Part shown: positions 20,501 through 31,646 of the stretch, one piece after another
Numbering within the stretch: position 1 is the first letter of the stretch
Layout of the letters: every line of letters starts with the position of its first letter
Assembly: GCA_949130485.1 (NCBI GenBank)
Contig: OX422188.1
Span: 2,255,722-2,319,721 of the forward strand
Direction of reading: 5' to 3'
Source: Agelas oroides
Lineage: Eukaryota; Porifera; Demospongiae; Agelasida; Agelasidae
Length of the DNA: 64,000 nt
Position numbers and translations under genes: made by a program
Notes under the pieces: model-generated
Database searches by the model: none
Told to the model about the DNA's origin: nothing
Seen by the model: only the letters and a program-made list of their open reading frames with translations

Positions 20501-23500
20501 CGGAAGAATACATTGCCGGCAAGACTGGATATTGCTACTGCCATTGCAGCTTCCAGACCAATACCTGCATCAATGCCATCAAGAAGCACTTTTGAAAGCT
20601 GTGGATCAAGAGGTAGGGCAGCTATCTTCTTGCCTAACTCTGTAAGTTGACCATCTTTTACTGCCCCAAGAAACGTGAGTGTTTCTGCTGCTGCTGTTAG
20701 TGCTACAGGATCAGGCTGCTCAACAAAATCAAATGCCAAAATATCTGTGATGCCAAACTCATACAATCTTAGTATAGCATGAGCTAGCTGAACACGCAGT
20801 ATCTCTGGTAGCATCCTGTCGGGCATATTGTCATTGTAGAGGTCCTGGCTGTACAGCCGGTAGCACTTACCTTCACTTGTCCTACCTGCTCTCCCTTTCC
20901 TTTGCTCAGCTGAGCTCCTGCTGATAATTCGTACCTCTAGAGAATTCATGCTCCTCTTTGGGTCAAAACAAAGTTCTTTGGCCAAACCGCTATCAACAAT
21001 GTACTTCACACCAGGAATTGTAACTGATGTCTCTGCCACATTGGTGGCAAAAATAATCTTTCTTTTGCCTTCAAAATTATGAAAAACCTTTTGCTGCTCT
21101 TGTGGTTGCAGTTTGCCATGTAGAGGAAGTACTACTGCTCTGTCATCCATTTTTCCACTAAGAATTTGGCAGGCACGCTCAGTTTCAGCTGGAGATGTCA
21201 GAAAGATTAGGATGTCTCCTTCATTTTCGTCTCTGTGGATTTGCTGTGTAACATTTATCGCCTCAGATACATAGTCCATTGTGATGGGTGAGGTTGGAAC
21301 ATCTGCAGTTGTAGATGACTGGGGGTCAAGATGCGCACTCCATATTACATCTACTGGAAATGTTCTTCCAGACACCTTCACTATGGGGCAATTACCACCA
21401 AAGTGTCGATTAAAGAGAGCAGGATCAATGGTGGCTGAGGTGATGACAACTCTCAGATCCTGTCGTCTCAGAAGAAGCTTCTTTATAAAGGATAAAAGCA
21501 GGTCGGTATGCAAACTTCTCTCATGGGCTTCATCAACAATGATACAAGAATACTTTGACAATTCTTGGTCAGCAATGAACTCATTCAGTAATGCATGGTC
21601 CGTCAGATACAGAACTTTTGTATGCTTGCTGTACTTGCCAGACATCCCCACCTTGTATCCAAGAACTGTACCAAGTTTTACACCCATTTCAATGCTCACA
21701 TGAGCTGCCAGTGTAGTAGCAGCAACTTTCCTGGGTTGGGTGCATGCAATGAGACCCGGCTCTGCAAATCCAGCATCATATAAATATTGCACAATTTGTG
21801 TGCTCTTCCCTGATCCAGTTTCTCCAACTAGAATTGTAACCTGGTTTGCTTGGACTGTTTCCACGATCTCTCTTCTTTTAGCATATATGGGAAGTGCTTT
21901 CAAGAATCGACTGCACTCTCTGCCAAAACCTTTTCTCATAGTGCTAACCCTTTCCTCAAGTGGTTTTCTTGTAACAGGTGCTGAAGATTCAAGGTGCTTC
22001 AAGTCTTCCAAAAGGGTCTTGCAATACTCTGAAAACTCATTCTCTTGAAGTTGACATTCTTCAAGTTGCTGTTGCACTACATCTCTCTGCCCTTTCAGTC
22101 TTTCGTATGTGTGTAAAGGACAACGCTTTGGGAGTTGTAAAGATTTCTGTTTTGCCATGAGCTGTTCAAGCTTTTCTTTGTGCTGTGCTAAGAACTGTGT
22201 TCTTTTCATTTCAATACTGCCTCTGAAATTCTCAATCTCAGAGACTAGGGGCACAGTAGAATGTTCTGTGAGGGAAACACTAAAATCCTTGCTTCTTGTG
22301 TCCAAAATCTTTAGGGCCTTCTTGGCTTTTTTAAAGCTTGTGAACTGCACTTGACATGTGAAACCATCTTTCTGTTTTTTAAACTCATTGATGCAAAACC
22401 CTCCTGCTTTGGAATGAAGTTGTTTTGTGAGGTATTCATGGAAGATCTTCGCTGTGATGGCATGATCTGGTATGCAGAAGTAGAGAATTGTTGCTTTTGC
22501 TTTTGTGTCTGGTTGTGTAGGATGCTGCACATCTACAGACTGCACTGGGGCAGCAGGTGATACAAAACCTGCTGGATATTGCACCTGGATATTTAATTGC
22601 CTTCCTCTGAGGACTGTGTTTTGTAATTTTCCACATGTGGCCTCCGCCTCTTTCAGGGTGTAGAAGTTGACAAATGCATATGGAGGATTACCAAAAAGTT
22701 CAACGTTACATATCCTTCCATGGCATTCAAAAACTTTTTGGAGTTGCTGCCTATGAATTTTTTGTGGCAAATTCGTAACCTTTACTTTCACAATTTCATT
22801 GCTTGCAGATAATGGAGAGGGTAGAATAGCTGCTTGTGTGCATGATGAAGTCAATGGTTTGGACTCAGCTTCAAGTGGAGTGGGATTAAGTGAAGTTGGA
22901 TGAAGTAGAGTAGCAGATACAACTTGACCATTGAGTTTCTTGCCATCTATTGTGGTGAGTGCGGCATGAGCATCATGTGGAGTAGACAGCCTCAGTGTCA
23001 CTTGGGTGCTGCTTGGTCCAGTCTTCTGAAACATGCAACTTACAATGGGGACTCTTATCATGGCTCTGATTTTCTTCTCATCAATGAGAGGGTGTAGATT
23101 TTTCACTTGAATTGTATCAGAGAACTGAGGGACGATCTCTTGGAGTAAAAGAGAGGGTCCAGTGGCCCCCATAGTCACTTCTTGAGCATGGTCACTAGAC
23201 TTTTTTTTTGGTTGTAGATTTTCACTTTTCATGACACCATGCAGGTTAGGATCCACTTTGACTTTGCAAAAATCTCTGGAAGCACTACTTGAATCACTGA
23301 ACTTGGGCACTAGGACAACTTTGGATGTGCAAACACCAGCAGCCTGAGCTTTTTCTTGAACTGTCTTATCTTTCCAATAGCAAGAGGGATTTGTTGGGTT
23401 TTGAGACATACATTTAGGAGTGGGAACGTGAAATGGCCTTCCCTTTCTTGTCAAGGGTGCATTGGGTTGCTTTTTTCTTTTGCAAGGACTTGCTGGTCCT

Positions 23501-23880
23501 GTAGCTCTCTTCTTTTCAGAGTGTTTTGTTTTATGTTTGAATGGCCGGACAACTAACCTGTGATCACCAAGCAGGGTGGTACCATTCAGTTTTTGAATGG
23601 CTTCTTGCGCATGCTTAGTTGAGGTAAATGAAACATACCCACAACCCTTTGGCTTGTGGTTGTCACTGTGGTAGAACATTGTAACCTTGCTGACAGACTC
23701 ATCAAAGCCATGCTTAGCAAAATGCTCTCTGATGTATTTCCCAGTAAAATATGAGGGTAGTTTTGATCCAAAGTACACCTTACAGGATGGCTCTCCTCCA
23801 GTTGAACTAGCTTCACTCAGAGTGCTACAAATTGATTCAGTGTCTGATTCATCCTCGCTCTCATCTCTGGCTGCCATCAT
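17572..23880 (-). CDS. RRM-DEAH helicase-RBR ubiquitin ligase fusion (copy 1)
   Basis: A single open frame of 2,102 codons. RRM-like modules lie at about 33-114 (KVYFGSKL, KGCGYVSF), 255-330 and 362-438 (VKVTNLP, YAFVNF). A coiled, charged linker follows (550-660). The helicase core is complete: GETGSGKST at 686-694, TQPRK at 714-718, DEAH at 783-786, SAT at 815-817, FATNVAETSVTIP at 944-956 and QRKGRAGR at 993-1000. HA2-like (about 1027-1130) and OB-like (1222-1295) regions come next, then RRM/KH-like modules (1425-1880). The C-terminus is RING1 (C1895-C1941), IBR (C1983-C2024) and RING2 (C2051-C2080). The presumed thioester cysteine is C2064 in GCNNVYC, where a His found in most RBR ligases is Asn. 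It should unwind or remodel RNA and transfer ubiquitin. The closest architecture I know is plant DEAH11/DEAH12. The frame lacks introns, but TAATTTAG at about 23893 looks like a 3' splice site, implying a 5' UTR intron. Target RNA and ubiquitination substrate are unknown. Confidence 0.93.
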   Translation of the reverse strand: MMAARDESEDESDTESICSTLSEASSTGGEPSCKVYFGSKLPSYFTGKYIREHFAKHGFDESVSKVTMFYHSDNHKPKGCGYVSFTSTKHAQEAIQKLNGTTLLGDHRLVVRPFKHKTKHSEKKRATGPASPCKRKKQPNAPLTRKGRPFHVPTPKCMSQNPTNPSCYWKDKTVQEKAQAAGVCTSKVVLVPKFSDSSSASRDFCKVKVDPNLHGVMKSENLQPKKKSSDHAQEVTMGATGPSLLLQEIVPQFSDTIQVKNLHPLIDEKKIRAMIRVPIVSCMFQKTGPSSTQVTLRLSTPHDAHAALTTIDGKKLNGQVVSATLLHPTSLNPTPLEAESKPLTSSCTQAAILPSPLSASNEIVKVKVTNLPQKIHRQQLQKVFECHGRICNVELFGNPPYAFVNFYTLKEAEATCGKLQNTVLRGRQLNIQVQYPAGFVSPAAPVQSVDVQHPTQPDTKAKATILYFCIPDHAITAKIFHEYLTKQLHSKAGGFCINEFKKQKDGFTCQVQFTSFKKAKKALKILDTRSKDFSVSLTEHSTVPLVSEIENFRGSIEMKRTQFLAQHKEKLEQLMAKQKSLQLPKRCPLHTYERLKGQRDVVQQQLEECQLQENEFSEYCKTLLEDLKHLESSAPVTRKPLEERVSTMRKGFGRECSRFLKALPIYAKRREIVETVQANQVTILVGETGSGKSTQIVQYLYDAGFAEPGLIACTQPRKVAATTLAAHVSIEMGVKLGTVLGYKVGMSGKYSKHTKVLYLTDHALLNEFIADQELSKYSCIIVDEAHERSLHTDLLLSFIKKLLLRRQDLRVVITSATIDPALFNRHFGGNCPIVKVSGRTFPVDVIWSAHLDPQSSTTADVPTSPITMDYVSEAINVTQQIHRDENEGDILIFLTSPAETERACQILSGKMDDRAVVLPLHGKLQPQEQQKVFHNFEGKRKIIFATNVAETSVTIPGVKYIVDSGLAKELCFDPKRSMNSLEVRIISRSSAEQRKGRAGRTSEGKCYRLYSQDLYNDNMPDRMLPEILRVQLAHAILRLYEFGITDILAFDFVEQPDPVALTAAAETLTFLGAVKDGQLTELGKKIAALPLDPQLSKVLLDGIDAGIGLEAAMAVAISSLAGNVFFRGGTDEMKSESDKKKTQFCHPAGDQMTYLSAYQNWVQQKKDQRTKWCVDNYVNAKSMRIVEETLKELRDTLSHHLSIQLPPRVANLENAEDKLPKLYFDTFIRNISIFLGHERVGYMTESMPGEPLVIFPGSALRQLNLIPKCVIYEKTLKTTQHFLLQVVPVREEWIQEAIDSGKLACHPSESLSKFMVSPTSITNIGQYVFRRVTNKNSLPEIKKQLQDVCGETPYTLQHEYDKGVITVFSHSSYHAQALQVIEGHLSYVRQNLKKEQHEMGLTKQDDDVKLLMGLGGSVQHVLMPYHYRTVVVKGPPDGDWLGATMTSLSQYGEIVKEYSKIGKKNCRLLVTFYNPDDAVNAVRLLKFPEGIFIEQHNRGEAGAKFTLKIEWCRRQRKNFAFIDFNHPEDLEIAKGSLLHYPLVVFGSYLKIHPSKYEDKIQLFVTNVGQQVTEQALKAAVESRVPDVNFTVHLGFEKSFETTPEQLDAIKKQLEGLIDATQGKYSLEVHPPMNYYKTFRATASFQDPDEGQKNLDGLRPQAIGGKPLDVKLALVSSVRYIPAVYEVIKDAVEELKAELQNRYGTSVKITEKQDKWRNTIIQIMSDDVQTFAVAKNVLNTVIQPDVTECRSQILRQFLFAHNCHQELDEIQSSTSTYIFADWRTMTIKIYGTEANVTRAKVELNGKLCKLEGHESQCYPLKAPEKPPGLMKHLINVFGLDLQGLTSREGITTAVLDPRRHTLTVFATSEAHTYINQVIKSYAGDIMPNREEDEVECCVCFTPVDNPQSIFRLEYCGHAYCLDCIQLQVAPNAITFPLQCAECSHPFVWQDCVNLFQRTNITCQQLAATSVKSYMMANKHAVRSCPTPNCDMVYVASDDGKRFICGHCGIHLCTKCHDQYHDGLTCAMYQAGKHGEKEFEEWLRENPRMRKRCPKCTAPIEKIDGCNNVYCVHCRTSICWVCLAYFDSDQKCYAHLKQSHGAFV

Positions 23881-24156
23881 TCCTCAGGATCGCTAAATTA
23901 ACAGATAAGACAATATCTCAATGCAACACATTAATCATGGAACTGAATTCAAATTACACCTCAAGATGCATAATAAAGGACTGATTCACATAAAAAACAT
24001 GGTATGTACACCTAATATGTGAATAAAACTTTCATTCATCAACGAGCTTGGGATGCTACACCACCCTTATACCTGCTTAAGAAAGGTTTCCTTCATCTAT
24101 ATGATATCACATACGTAAAATGATGCTGTACATTGAGTGTGCTATAAGTAGGCTCC

Positions 24157-24601
24157 CGCACATTATGCTTCATTGCTATCCTATTATGCTATTCCTTTAT
24201 TCCTGATAATTTTACCAATTATGCTCAGTTATCTTCCCCATTATGCCCAATATGTACACAGCGTTTACGAGACAGTTCTGATTGCGTAGGAGTCTTGAGT
24301 CGGTCCAGCAATGATACAGTCGACTCGGAAGATGTGGACTCCGCCTCCTTCGGCATACTACCCGAGCTCTGATATGAGCTGTTGCAGAGTCAGACGTTGC
24401 GATCCTCGTGCTAGTAGTACCTAGCGTGAGCGGTATATATGTATACTACAGTTACTTTACACGTGGGCATTGTTTAGTATTCTTACTAGGTTCAAAGGTT
24501 AAATAATTACGTAAGTGCGTTGCGCTTACCTATTATGCTCAAGGTTGTGCTTATGCTAATAGCTGCCTATTGTGCTTTAAATTATGCTGGCATAATGTGC
24601 G
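24157..24601. mobile_element. 445-bp element with 12-bp inverted ends
   Basis: Starts CGCACATTATGC and ends with its exact inverse, GCATAATGTGCG. TTATGC or its inverse recurs many times in the outer 100 bp on each side, like subterminal repeats. No target duplication was found. Confidence 0.5.
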
Positions 24602-25929
24602 CATGTCTAGCTATAAGGTGCTAAAGTTACAATCGTAAAGGGGGCCTATTCATCCCTGCCATTTTCTCAAAATATCATAATACTTCTTAACTCTCCTACG
24701 TTAATGTATAAGATCTCCGTTCACAATTGCTTCTTTTAATTTAACTGCTACTTCTGGAACGACCATGTGCATTGTGCAACAAGTATTCATATGTAAAATA
24801 CTTTACATGTTTGTTACCTCCCAAAATAAAAGGAAGAGTTTCAAAAAGTAGCTTGTTAAGCTTGTGATGTCACAAGCTTGTGCACTGCAATGGGGAGATA
24901 TTCTCTGTTCAAGTAATTAGGGGGATGTGGGTTATGTCATCCAGAGGATTGACAGTGCATGGTGGCCTTATGCTAGGCTGCTCATTTAGCACTGGGTAGG
25001 CCATTTTTCTCTCTTGCATTAAGCTCAATTTCTAGCTGAACATGTGGCTAAGAGACTATTGGCAAAACGTTTCAGGTAAGTGTTGTGAGCATCATGAGGT
25101 GCATTTTTTCACTTGTGGCAAGAGGGTTTTTTTATATTGTCTGCTGAGTCATCTTAAAACTGTATGTACTCACCATAAATATATATATGGGGGTTAACCC
25201 TGAGGTCAACCCTAATGCACCACTGAGATAAAATTATTGCATGCTGCTTGCTGCACTGAGCATGCATAAAGTCGAACAAAGGGCATGCACTTCAGTTGCG
25301 CACCCAGTTGGCCTTGATCTTGGTTTAGCTTCGTTTACCCTTACACATTTCCCAATGTCTATATGGGGGTAGGGTTTGGTACATCCCAGTACTTCCTACA
25401 TCTACATTTAATGTGATTGGTCTGGGTTGGACAGGGGTAAAGCCCAGAGATGGGGTTCTACTCCCAAAAGCAACACTCTCGTATGATTTGCAAGCATCCT
25501 CTAGGCCACAACCTAACTTCAGGGGGCATGCTCCCCGGGGAATTTTTGTGTCCATAAGAAGTGATCTGAGGCCACTTTCAACTAAATACACATTCATGTT
25601 GGATAAAATTTGGGGTATTTCATGAGTTGGTCTGTCTGCACCCACAAAAGTAAAATTATGTGTGCTATGCGAGTTAGTATGCAGTGTGCACATTGTGAGG
25701 TTGTGAATTGCAGATACCGGTACTTGGTTTTTCGTGAAATATCTCTGCAAAAACTTCAATGTGTACACACATACACTAGCTCAGACTAATTTTTGGTCAT
25801 CCCGGGAGCCTTGCTAGTAAACTCATCAGCTTCACTCAACACTTAGTGACATGAAGAGTGCATCAATGACATGATGTACACATAAGTTATGCACTCTAGC
25901 TGGAAACATGGGGGAGGCTGTGCCCCCCA
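24602..25929. other. no gene seen
   Basis: The open frame at 25325-25768 (minus) matches no family I know. A small palindrome, AAGCTTGTGATGTCACAAGCTT, cut into two arms, is at about 24859-24880. Confidence 0.4.
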
Positions 25930-27175
25930 GCCGCTCGGCGCACCCTCCCCATTAAACATGCCAGCTTGGTATCTGCTTCGGCTGGATCCCTGGCAGCTCA
26001 ACCATAAGTACTCGAACTCAGCCACTGAGATGCTGAATGACTCGGTAGCTCAGTTGGTTAGAGCATGGCAGGCCATTTGCCAGGTCGCGGGTTTGAGTCC
26101 CTCCCTGGGTCACTGTCATTTTTCCCCCTCTTTCTTTTCCATCTTTATTTCTCACCTTTCTTTCTCTCTGACTTTGACTTGGGTTTTTAAGGTCTGACTG
26201 TCAGGTCTGGAGCATGTTTAAAAATCTGAGCATTCATGCGCCTTGCGCTTCACACTCGCCGCACCCTCCCCGTCGAATATGCCAGATTGGTATCCGCTTC
26301 GGCTGGATCCCCAGCAGCTCGGCCTTAAGTACTCGAACTCAGCCACTGAGTTGCCGAGTGACTCAGTAGCTCAGTTTGTTAGAGCATGGCAGGCCATTTG
26401 CCAGGTCGTGGGTTCGAGTCCCTCCCTGAGTCGCTGTTATTTATTTCCCCTCTTTCTCTCACCTTTCTTTCTCTCTGACTTTGACTTGGGTTTAATGTCT
26501 GACTGTCAGGTCTGGAGCACGTTTAAAAACCTGAGCATTCATGCGCTTCGCGCTCGCCGCACCCTTTCCATCGAACATGCCAGCTTGGTATCCACTTTGG
26601 CTGGATCCCAGGCAGCTCAGCGTACTCGAACTCAGCCACTGAGTTGCCGAGTGACTCGGTAGTTCAGTTGGTTAGAGCATGGCAGGCCATTTGCCAGGTC
26701 GCGGGTTCGAGTCCCTCCCTGAGTCACTTTGTCTTTTTCCCCTCTTTATTTTCTCATCTTTATTCCTCACCTTTTTCTCTGACTTTGACTTAGGTTAAGG
26801 TCTGACTGTCAGGGCTGGAGCATGTTAATATCTGAGCCTCATGTGCCTCGCGCTTTGCATTCGCCGCACCCTCCCCATCAAACATGTCAGCTTGGTATCC
26901 ACTTCGGCTGGATCCCTGGCAGCTCAACCTTAAGTACTCGAATTCAGCCACTGAGTTGCCGAGTGACTCGGTAGCTCAGTTGGTTAGAGCATGGCAGGCC
27001 ATTTGCCAGGTCGCGGGTTCAAGTCACTCCCTGTGTCACTCTGTCTTTTTCCCCTCTTTATTTTCTCGTCTTTATTCCTCCCCTTTTTCTCTGACTTTGA
27101 CCTAGGTTAAGGTCTGACTGTCAGGTCTGGAGCATGTTAAAATCTGAGCCTTCATGCGCCTCGCACTTCAGTTCT
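25930..27175 (+). repeat. four tandem copies of a ~300-bp tRNA-derived repeat (SINE-like)
   Basis: tRNA-like cores start at 26039, 26360, 26653 and 26965, so the periods are 321, 293 and 312 bp. Each has an A box (TAGCTCAGTTGGTTAGAGC), a B box (GGTTCGAGTCC) and a pairing acceptor stem (GACTCGG with CTGAGTC). The anticodon arm TGGCA-GGCCATT-TGCCA has G instead of U before the anticodon, so these are not normal tRNAs. Body and pyrimidine-rich tail (CTCTGACTTTGACTTGG, GGTCTGACTGTCAGG) repeat too. Pol III transcription from the boxes is plausible. Confidence 0.8.
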
Positions 27176-27278
27176 CGCACTGTCTGTGTGAAGAACCATC
27201 CAGTGCTTCCAACACGAAACAAAACTGTTTTGTTGTAACTCACAAATCAAATCTAACTAGATGGCAATATGTACTTGG

Positions 27279-27895
27279 ATTGTGGGGCGAGTCTGAGCAA
27301 GCAGTGGCACGAAGGGGAAAGAAGCAACAATCTGGTTTGTTATTGGTTTTGCACTTACGTAACCAGGGTAGGTGGAGAATGTGCAAGTGTGTTCGCACTC
27401 ATCTGTCGTACTCTGATCTCTGGAGCCTCAGTAGTAGTCTTGCGTGGCCACACCCCGTTCAACGGAGCATGGCTACGTGAGACTACCTCAGCAGCTGCAC
27501 AAGCAGCACGCCTTGCTCTATCTTTGCTTACTCAGTCTGTGTTCTTTTTGCTCTGCTGTTTCAACAGTGTCGCATGCTCTGTCACGTTTGATTCTATGTT
27601 TCCTACTCTCCTCCGTTGTTTGCGGGGTCCTTCGCGGGTCACTTCGAGAACACGCTCCATGGCTCCATATAACCTACCCCTTACGTTTACGTTGAGAACA
27701 TGGTTGTGAGACTCCCGAGAAATAGCTACATGTGCATTTTCAAATTTTTCACAATGCGGCTATTGTTATTCAACAAATACGAATGTATTTATGGTACGAC
27801 GTACGAATATATACATACATTCATACATACATACATACAAGCACCGCTTGCGTTCAACATGTTAATGTGGGGCTCGCTCAGCCTCACCCCAATTA
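27279..27895 (+). mobile_element. non-autonomous element, Helentron/HINE-like or MITE (copy 2)
   Basis: Left end ATTGTGGGGCGAGTCTGAGC, right end GGGGCTCGCTCAGCCTCACC then AATTA. A CATA microsatellite lies at about 27810-27840, and a small hairpin, ACAT-GTTA-ATGT, precedes the right end. The minus strand contains VETAEQKEHRLSKQR, an STPR-like repeat as in copy 1. Confidence 0.7.
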
Positions 27896-28453
27896 ATGGT
27901 TCCATATCCTTATAATTATGCATGTGGCCAACATCTTTGTACAGAAGCCAGTAAGCTCACACTACACTGTTTATTTCATGCTTACATCAGGATTTTCATA
28001 TCAAACTGAACGTAACTCACGAACAGAGACACACTGATTACTTAATTTTGCTTGCATATGTGTGGACTACACATATTCCCTATGGTTTGACCTAAGGACA
28101 TTTGGATTCCCTACTTCCACTGTGAGTATATGAATATCTAACACTGTGGCAATGATTTAGATTCACGTTATCTAGGATTGAGTGGGTTTTGACTTACTAC
28201 AGTAACAGTCTTGAACTAACTCTACTGCATTTGAGAACACAGCCTGCTTTGCCATATATTCTCCACTTCACCCTTGTATCTATAGTAACAAGTGGGTATT
28301 ATTTTCCATAATTATTATACTGACAGGAAGTTGTAGATTCTGTTCCTTTTTACCAAGTTGTAAATTCTGTTTCAAATTTGTAAAAAACGATATTTCTGTA
28401 AAATACTTGTATGTTTACTAATAACAAGGACCAATCAGGTTGGAGAGTACAAC

Positions 28454-28563
28454 ACATAATGCATGGTAGGCTGGGATTTATGGTTTATAATAATCACCCT
28501 TGTCCTCGCCGCCCTCGAGTTGGGTGGTTATTGACCATAAATCTCAGGCTCCATGCATTATGT
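28454..28563. mobile_element. 110-bp foldback element
   Basis: Arms of about 45 bp: ACATAATGCATGGTAGGCTG on the left and its near inverse CAGGCTCCATGCATTATGT on the right, with a TAATCACCC/GGGTGGTTA inner match. No target duplication was seen. Confidence 0.7.
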
Positions 28564-30139
28564 AGTGTATGCACAGAATCCCCCCTCTTATAGGGAGGGT
28601 ATATATAAAAGAAAATAAAAAGAGAACTGCAATAAAAATAAAAATACAAGCTCAGGGTCGGAAATTAGTTGGATGTGTTCTGAGGATTGCAGCCGCATTC
28701 ACCTGCTGTATATATCTATCACATGTTGTTCCATATGTCTTTAAAACACTGTTACTGTAATTTAATGCAACAACTATGTACTCTGTATGGATAACAAGTA
28801 AGATTTCACTCTGCTGCTGTTGATAGCATAATGCCAGCCATTATAGTTTCTACAAAATTTTTTATGCCCAAATTTTTGCTTGAAGTATTGAGGCAAGATC
28901 TACCGCATAAATTTGAAAAAGCAGATGAGTAAACAACAACCCAATGAGCAGACGCTTCAAATTGACATTGTGAAATGAATGCACTGCACTACCACTGTAA
29001 CCTCAATCCATGTCGATTGTACCCAGGACTTCTAGCCCAGCACTCAATTTCATCATGAGCATTATTGAATTAACCCTCCAGGCAAGTCAGTTTTAATTTT
29101 TGCAAGCTAAACAATCCATGATTGGCTATTGAAAAATTTTGTGAGTTCAATTTTCGTTGCTGTCTAGGCCTACAACATATTATAACCCTGGTAGACTGAA
29201 TAAAGGGACGAGCCTGAATACATTTTTAGCATGATGTTAATAGTAAGCATGAAGAGGTGGGCACAACACACTTTTCTAACTTCTAAGTGTAAGTGCTCTC
29301 GAGACAACTACAGACTTTTACGATGTGATAGTATTAATGGCTGGCGGCACTGGAATGGCGGTAACGGCCATGGCTGTACTGGTTTTTGTGAGAAGAAACG
29401 GTATCACCTGGATTCTAACATTATGATGTAGGCTACCCCAGTGTCTTGCTGGATGTCTAAAATTTGATGAGGCCTTTCTCCGGACTTTTTCAAGGCTTTG
29501 AGTGTTCAAAGTGGCAATTAACTATAGGATTAACTCGGTTTCCATATGACATTCGAGTGCGAGACCAGTTCACAAAAAAGGAAGCGGGGCTAATGTGTGC
29601 GCTAATAATGCGTGCCAGCGAATGGTAGCAACCTTTCACATTTCGACATTGATAAATGTTACTGTGAGATGGTCATTTCAGGTGTGGCTTTACTAGCTAC
29701 CATATTAAACTAGCTACAGGCTGGAGATTCTAGTAGCATTTAGGCCAAAACATAACATTAGAAATAATTTCAGAACACCAAAATTTTCATGGTGGATCAT
29801 GCCCTTAGACCCACCTAGTTTTGTGTGCTTACACATATGATCATCATTACCATGGCTGTACTAGTCTAAAAGAGCTGCCTCTGGCCCTGTTTTAGTTTCA
29901 GTGAATTAAATTTCCCATGTACATGTACAACTGGTTGTGTGTGCTGTGTTTGACTCCTTGACAATCTACATGTACTACATTGTGCTTTACACTGATTGCT
30001 GTAGCAAAACTGTTGTAGCACCATCATAGCCATGTATGTACTTGCACAGGCTCTGAACTTGATTGGTGGTGGGGGATCCTTTGAGGGAGAATAGTACAGT
30101 GCCAATTTCCCTGAAGGGATATAGTAGACAGTTTGCACT
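28564..30139. other. no gene seen
   Basis: No coding or structural signal that I can support. Confidence 0.35.
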
Positions 30140-30181
30140 AGGAGCTTATGAACCGCTGCTTTGCGGTGCTCACAAGCTCCT
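30140..30181. repeat. 42-bp hairpin
   Basis: AGGAGCTTATGAACCGC pairs with GCGGTGCTCACAAGCTCCT, with small mismatches. Confidence 0.65.
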
Positions 30182-30680
30182 GTTTGCACTGTGCATTTAG
30201 GTTATACAGCTTATAAATACATTGGCTATATCAGATAGATAACAGTAATTTATAATTGTGCATTACATAGGCAACACCACTGTAGAAGAGAGATATGGCA
30301 ACATTCTTATATGTTGCCAAGGAAGTGGGTTATAATTATTGTCTCTATCTAAAAGCTGTTAAAACTGTACCTATGATGATCTTATAAGGCACTAATAAGG
30401 AGCAATACCAGTGAGCAATACTTGTTGTGTGATAACTGCCGCATAGGAACAATGGTGCAGGTTCAAGTAGACACAACATCTGGTTATAGCCATCAGACAA
30501 TGCCATTATGCCCTATTCGTTGCATAACATTTTCTCATTATCAACCTTCCCTGAAGCGAGTGTCTATTACCCTAACACTTTATTTGTCCAATAGGCTTGT
30601 CTTCTGTACTCATGAAGTTGTGGTGTAGTTAGCTAAGTAGAGATCCACCCCTCTTGATTATGCAGTGTCCATGTTATAGA

Positions 30681-30764
30681 TAAACCACCCCCTAGGTGTG
30701 TTTACCAGTAATACTGGGAACTGTCAAGTGTATTACTAGGTAAGCACATCTAGGGGGTGGTTTA
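30681..30764. mobile_element. 84-bp foldback element
   Basis: Arms TAAACCACCCCCTAGGTGTG and CACATCTAGGGGGTGGTTTA continue inward through AGTAATAC and GTATTACT. Confidence 0.7.
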
Positions 30765-30925
30765 CCTGGTTTGTTGTAGCAGGGAAGCCATACAAATCGA
30801 AGGCTAGCACTTAGCAACCATTGCATAGAAATTGCTTATGTAAAACAGTTCTGAACTTATACTGGTGAATGCTGATGTAATTTAATTATCCCACAGTTTG
30901 AAAGCAGAATCCTAGAATCGCTGCA

Positions 30926-31215
30926 ACGAAGAAGAAAGTTTGTGTTATTTCTCCGCCTTTATTGGCAAACATCGATGTCAACAAGGTGCCGGAGAGATTC
31001 AAGCTTGGGATGAGTGACTGGTGCGATTCTGAAAGTGAGAAAGAGAACGATGACGACTTTCAACCACAAAAAAGCGGCGTGTGAAGTCGTCTGCTCCTAA
31101 CGGGAAGCAGCGCTTTGCTGAAGCAGTATATCGTCAGAAGAGCTGAAGACTATTTCCAAGGGGTACGTTCCAAGAAAAACATGAAGTGGACGGTCTCAAC
31201 GTCTATTGCAGCCCA
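30926..31215 (+). pseudogene. decayed fragment resembling the N-terminal part of QRICH1/ZMYM/Crypton-related proteins
   Basis: The frame starts KKKVCVISPPLLANIDV and PERFKLGMSDW, with an acidic stretch after it. One shift in an A run near 31070 is needed to continue as QKKRRVKSSAPNGKQRFAEAV. A second near 31128 gives SSEELKTISKGYVPKN, and then MKWTVST. The pattern RFAEAVSxEEL then VPKN and a Trp resembles the segment ahead of the recombinase-like domain in that group. Too short and broken to be certain. Confidence 0.4.
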
Positions 31216-31646
31216 CCACAGTGTAGGCAGTTCATTTCATGCCACCTCTGTGGTGCCATCAGCTCTGTTTGGTCCTCATCAAAAACTGCACAATCAACAT
31301 GCAAGTATTCAACCAGCCATCGATCCAGAACTTTCGTGGAATCAGCACCATAGTTGATACTAAAGATGATGATTGATGTGTTACTGGACTCAGTTTAGCT
31401 TCTAGTGACATACAACTGTAGAAGGGTCAGTAATGCAATGCACTTCGGTTTGTACTTTAATTAATTGTTCTGCATTCCTGTGTTCTAACTGCCATGATAC
31501 TGTACTAATTGATGTGTTCTAATTGATGTGTTCTAACTTAATTACTATGTTCTTGGCATCTACACTAGATAAACAGCAGGGAGTGCCTTTGATTTGTATG
31601 GCTGCCATGCTACAAACAATCATATACCACTAGAAGATGCTTTAGC

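Noticed and set aside
25325-25768. 147-residue minus-strand open frame
   Set aside because: No recognisable domain, no splice or start context, and no repeated evidence.
26039-27040. Four functional tRNA genes
   Set aside because: Anticodon loops lack U33, and each lies in a longer ~300-bp unit with a common tail, which fits a tRNA-derived repeat.
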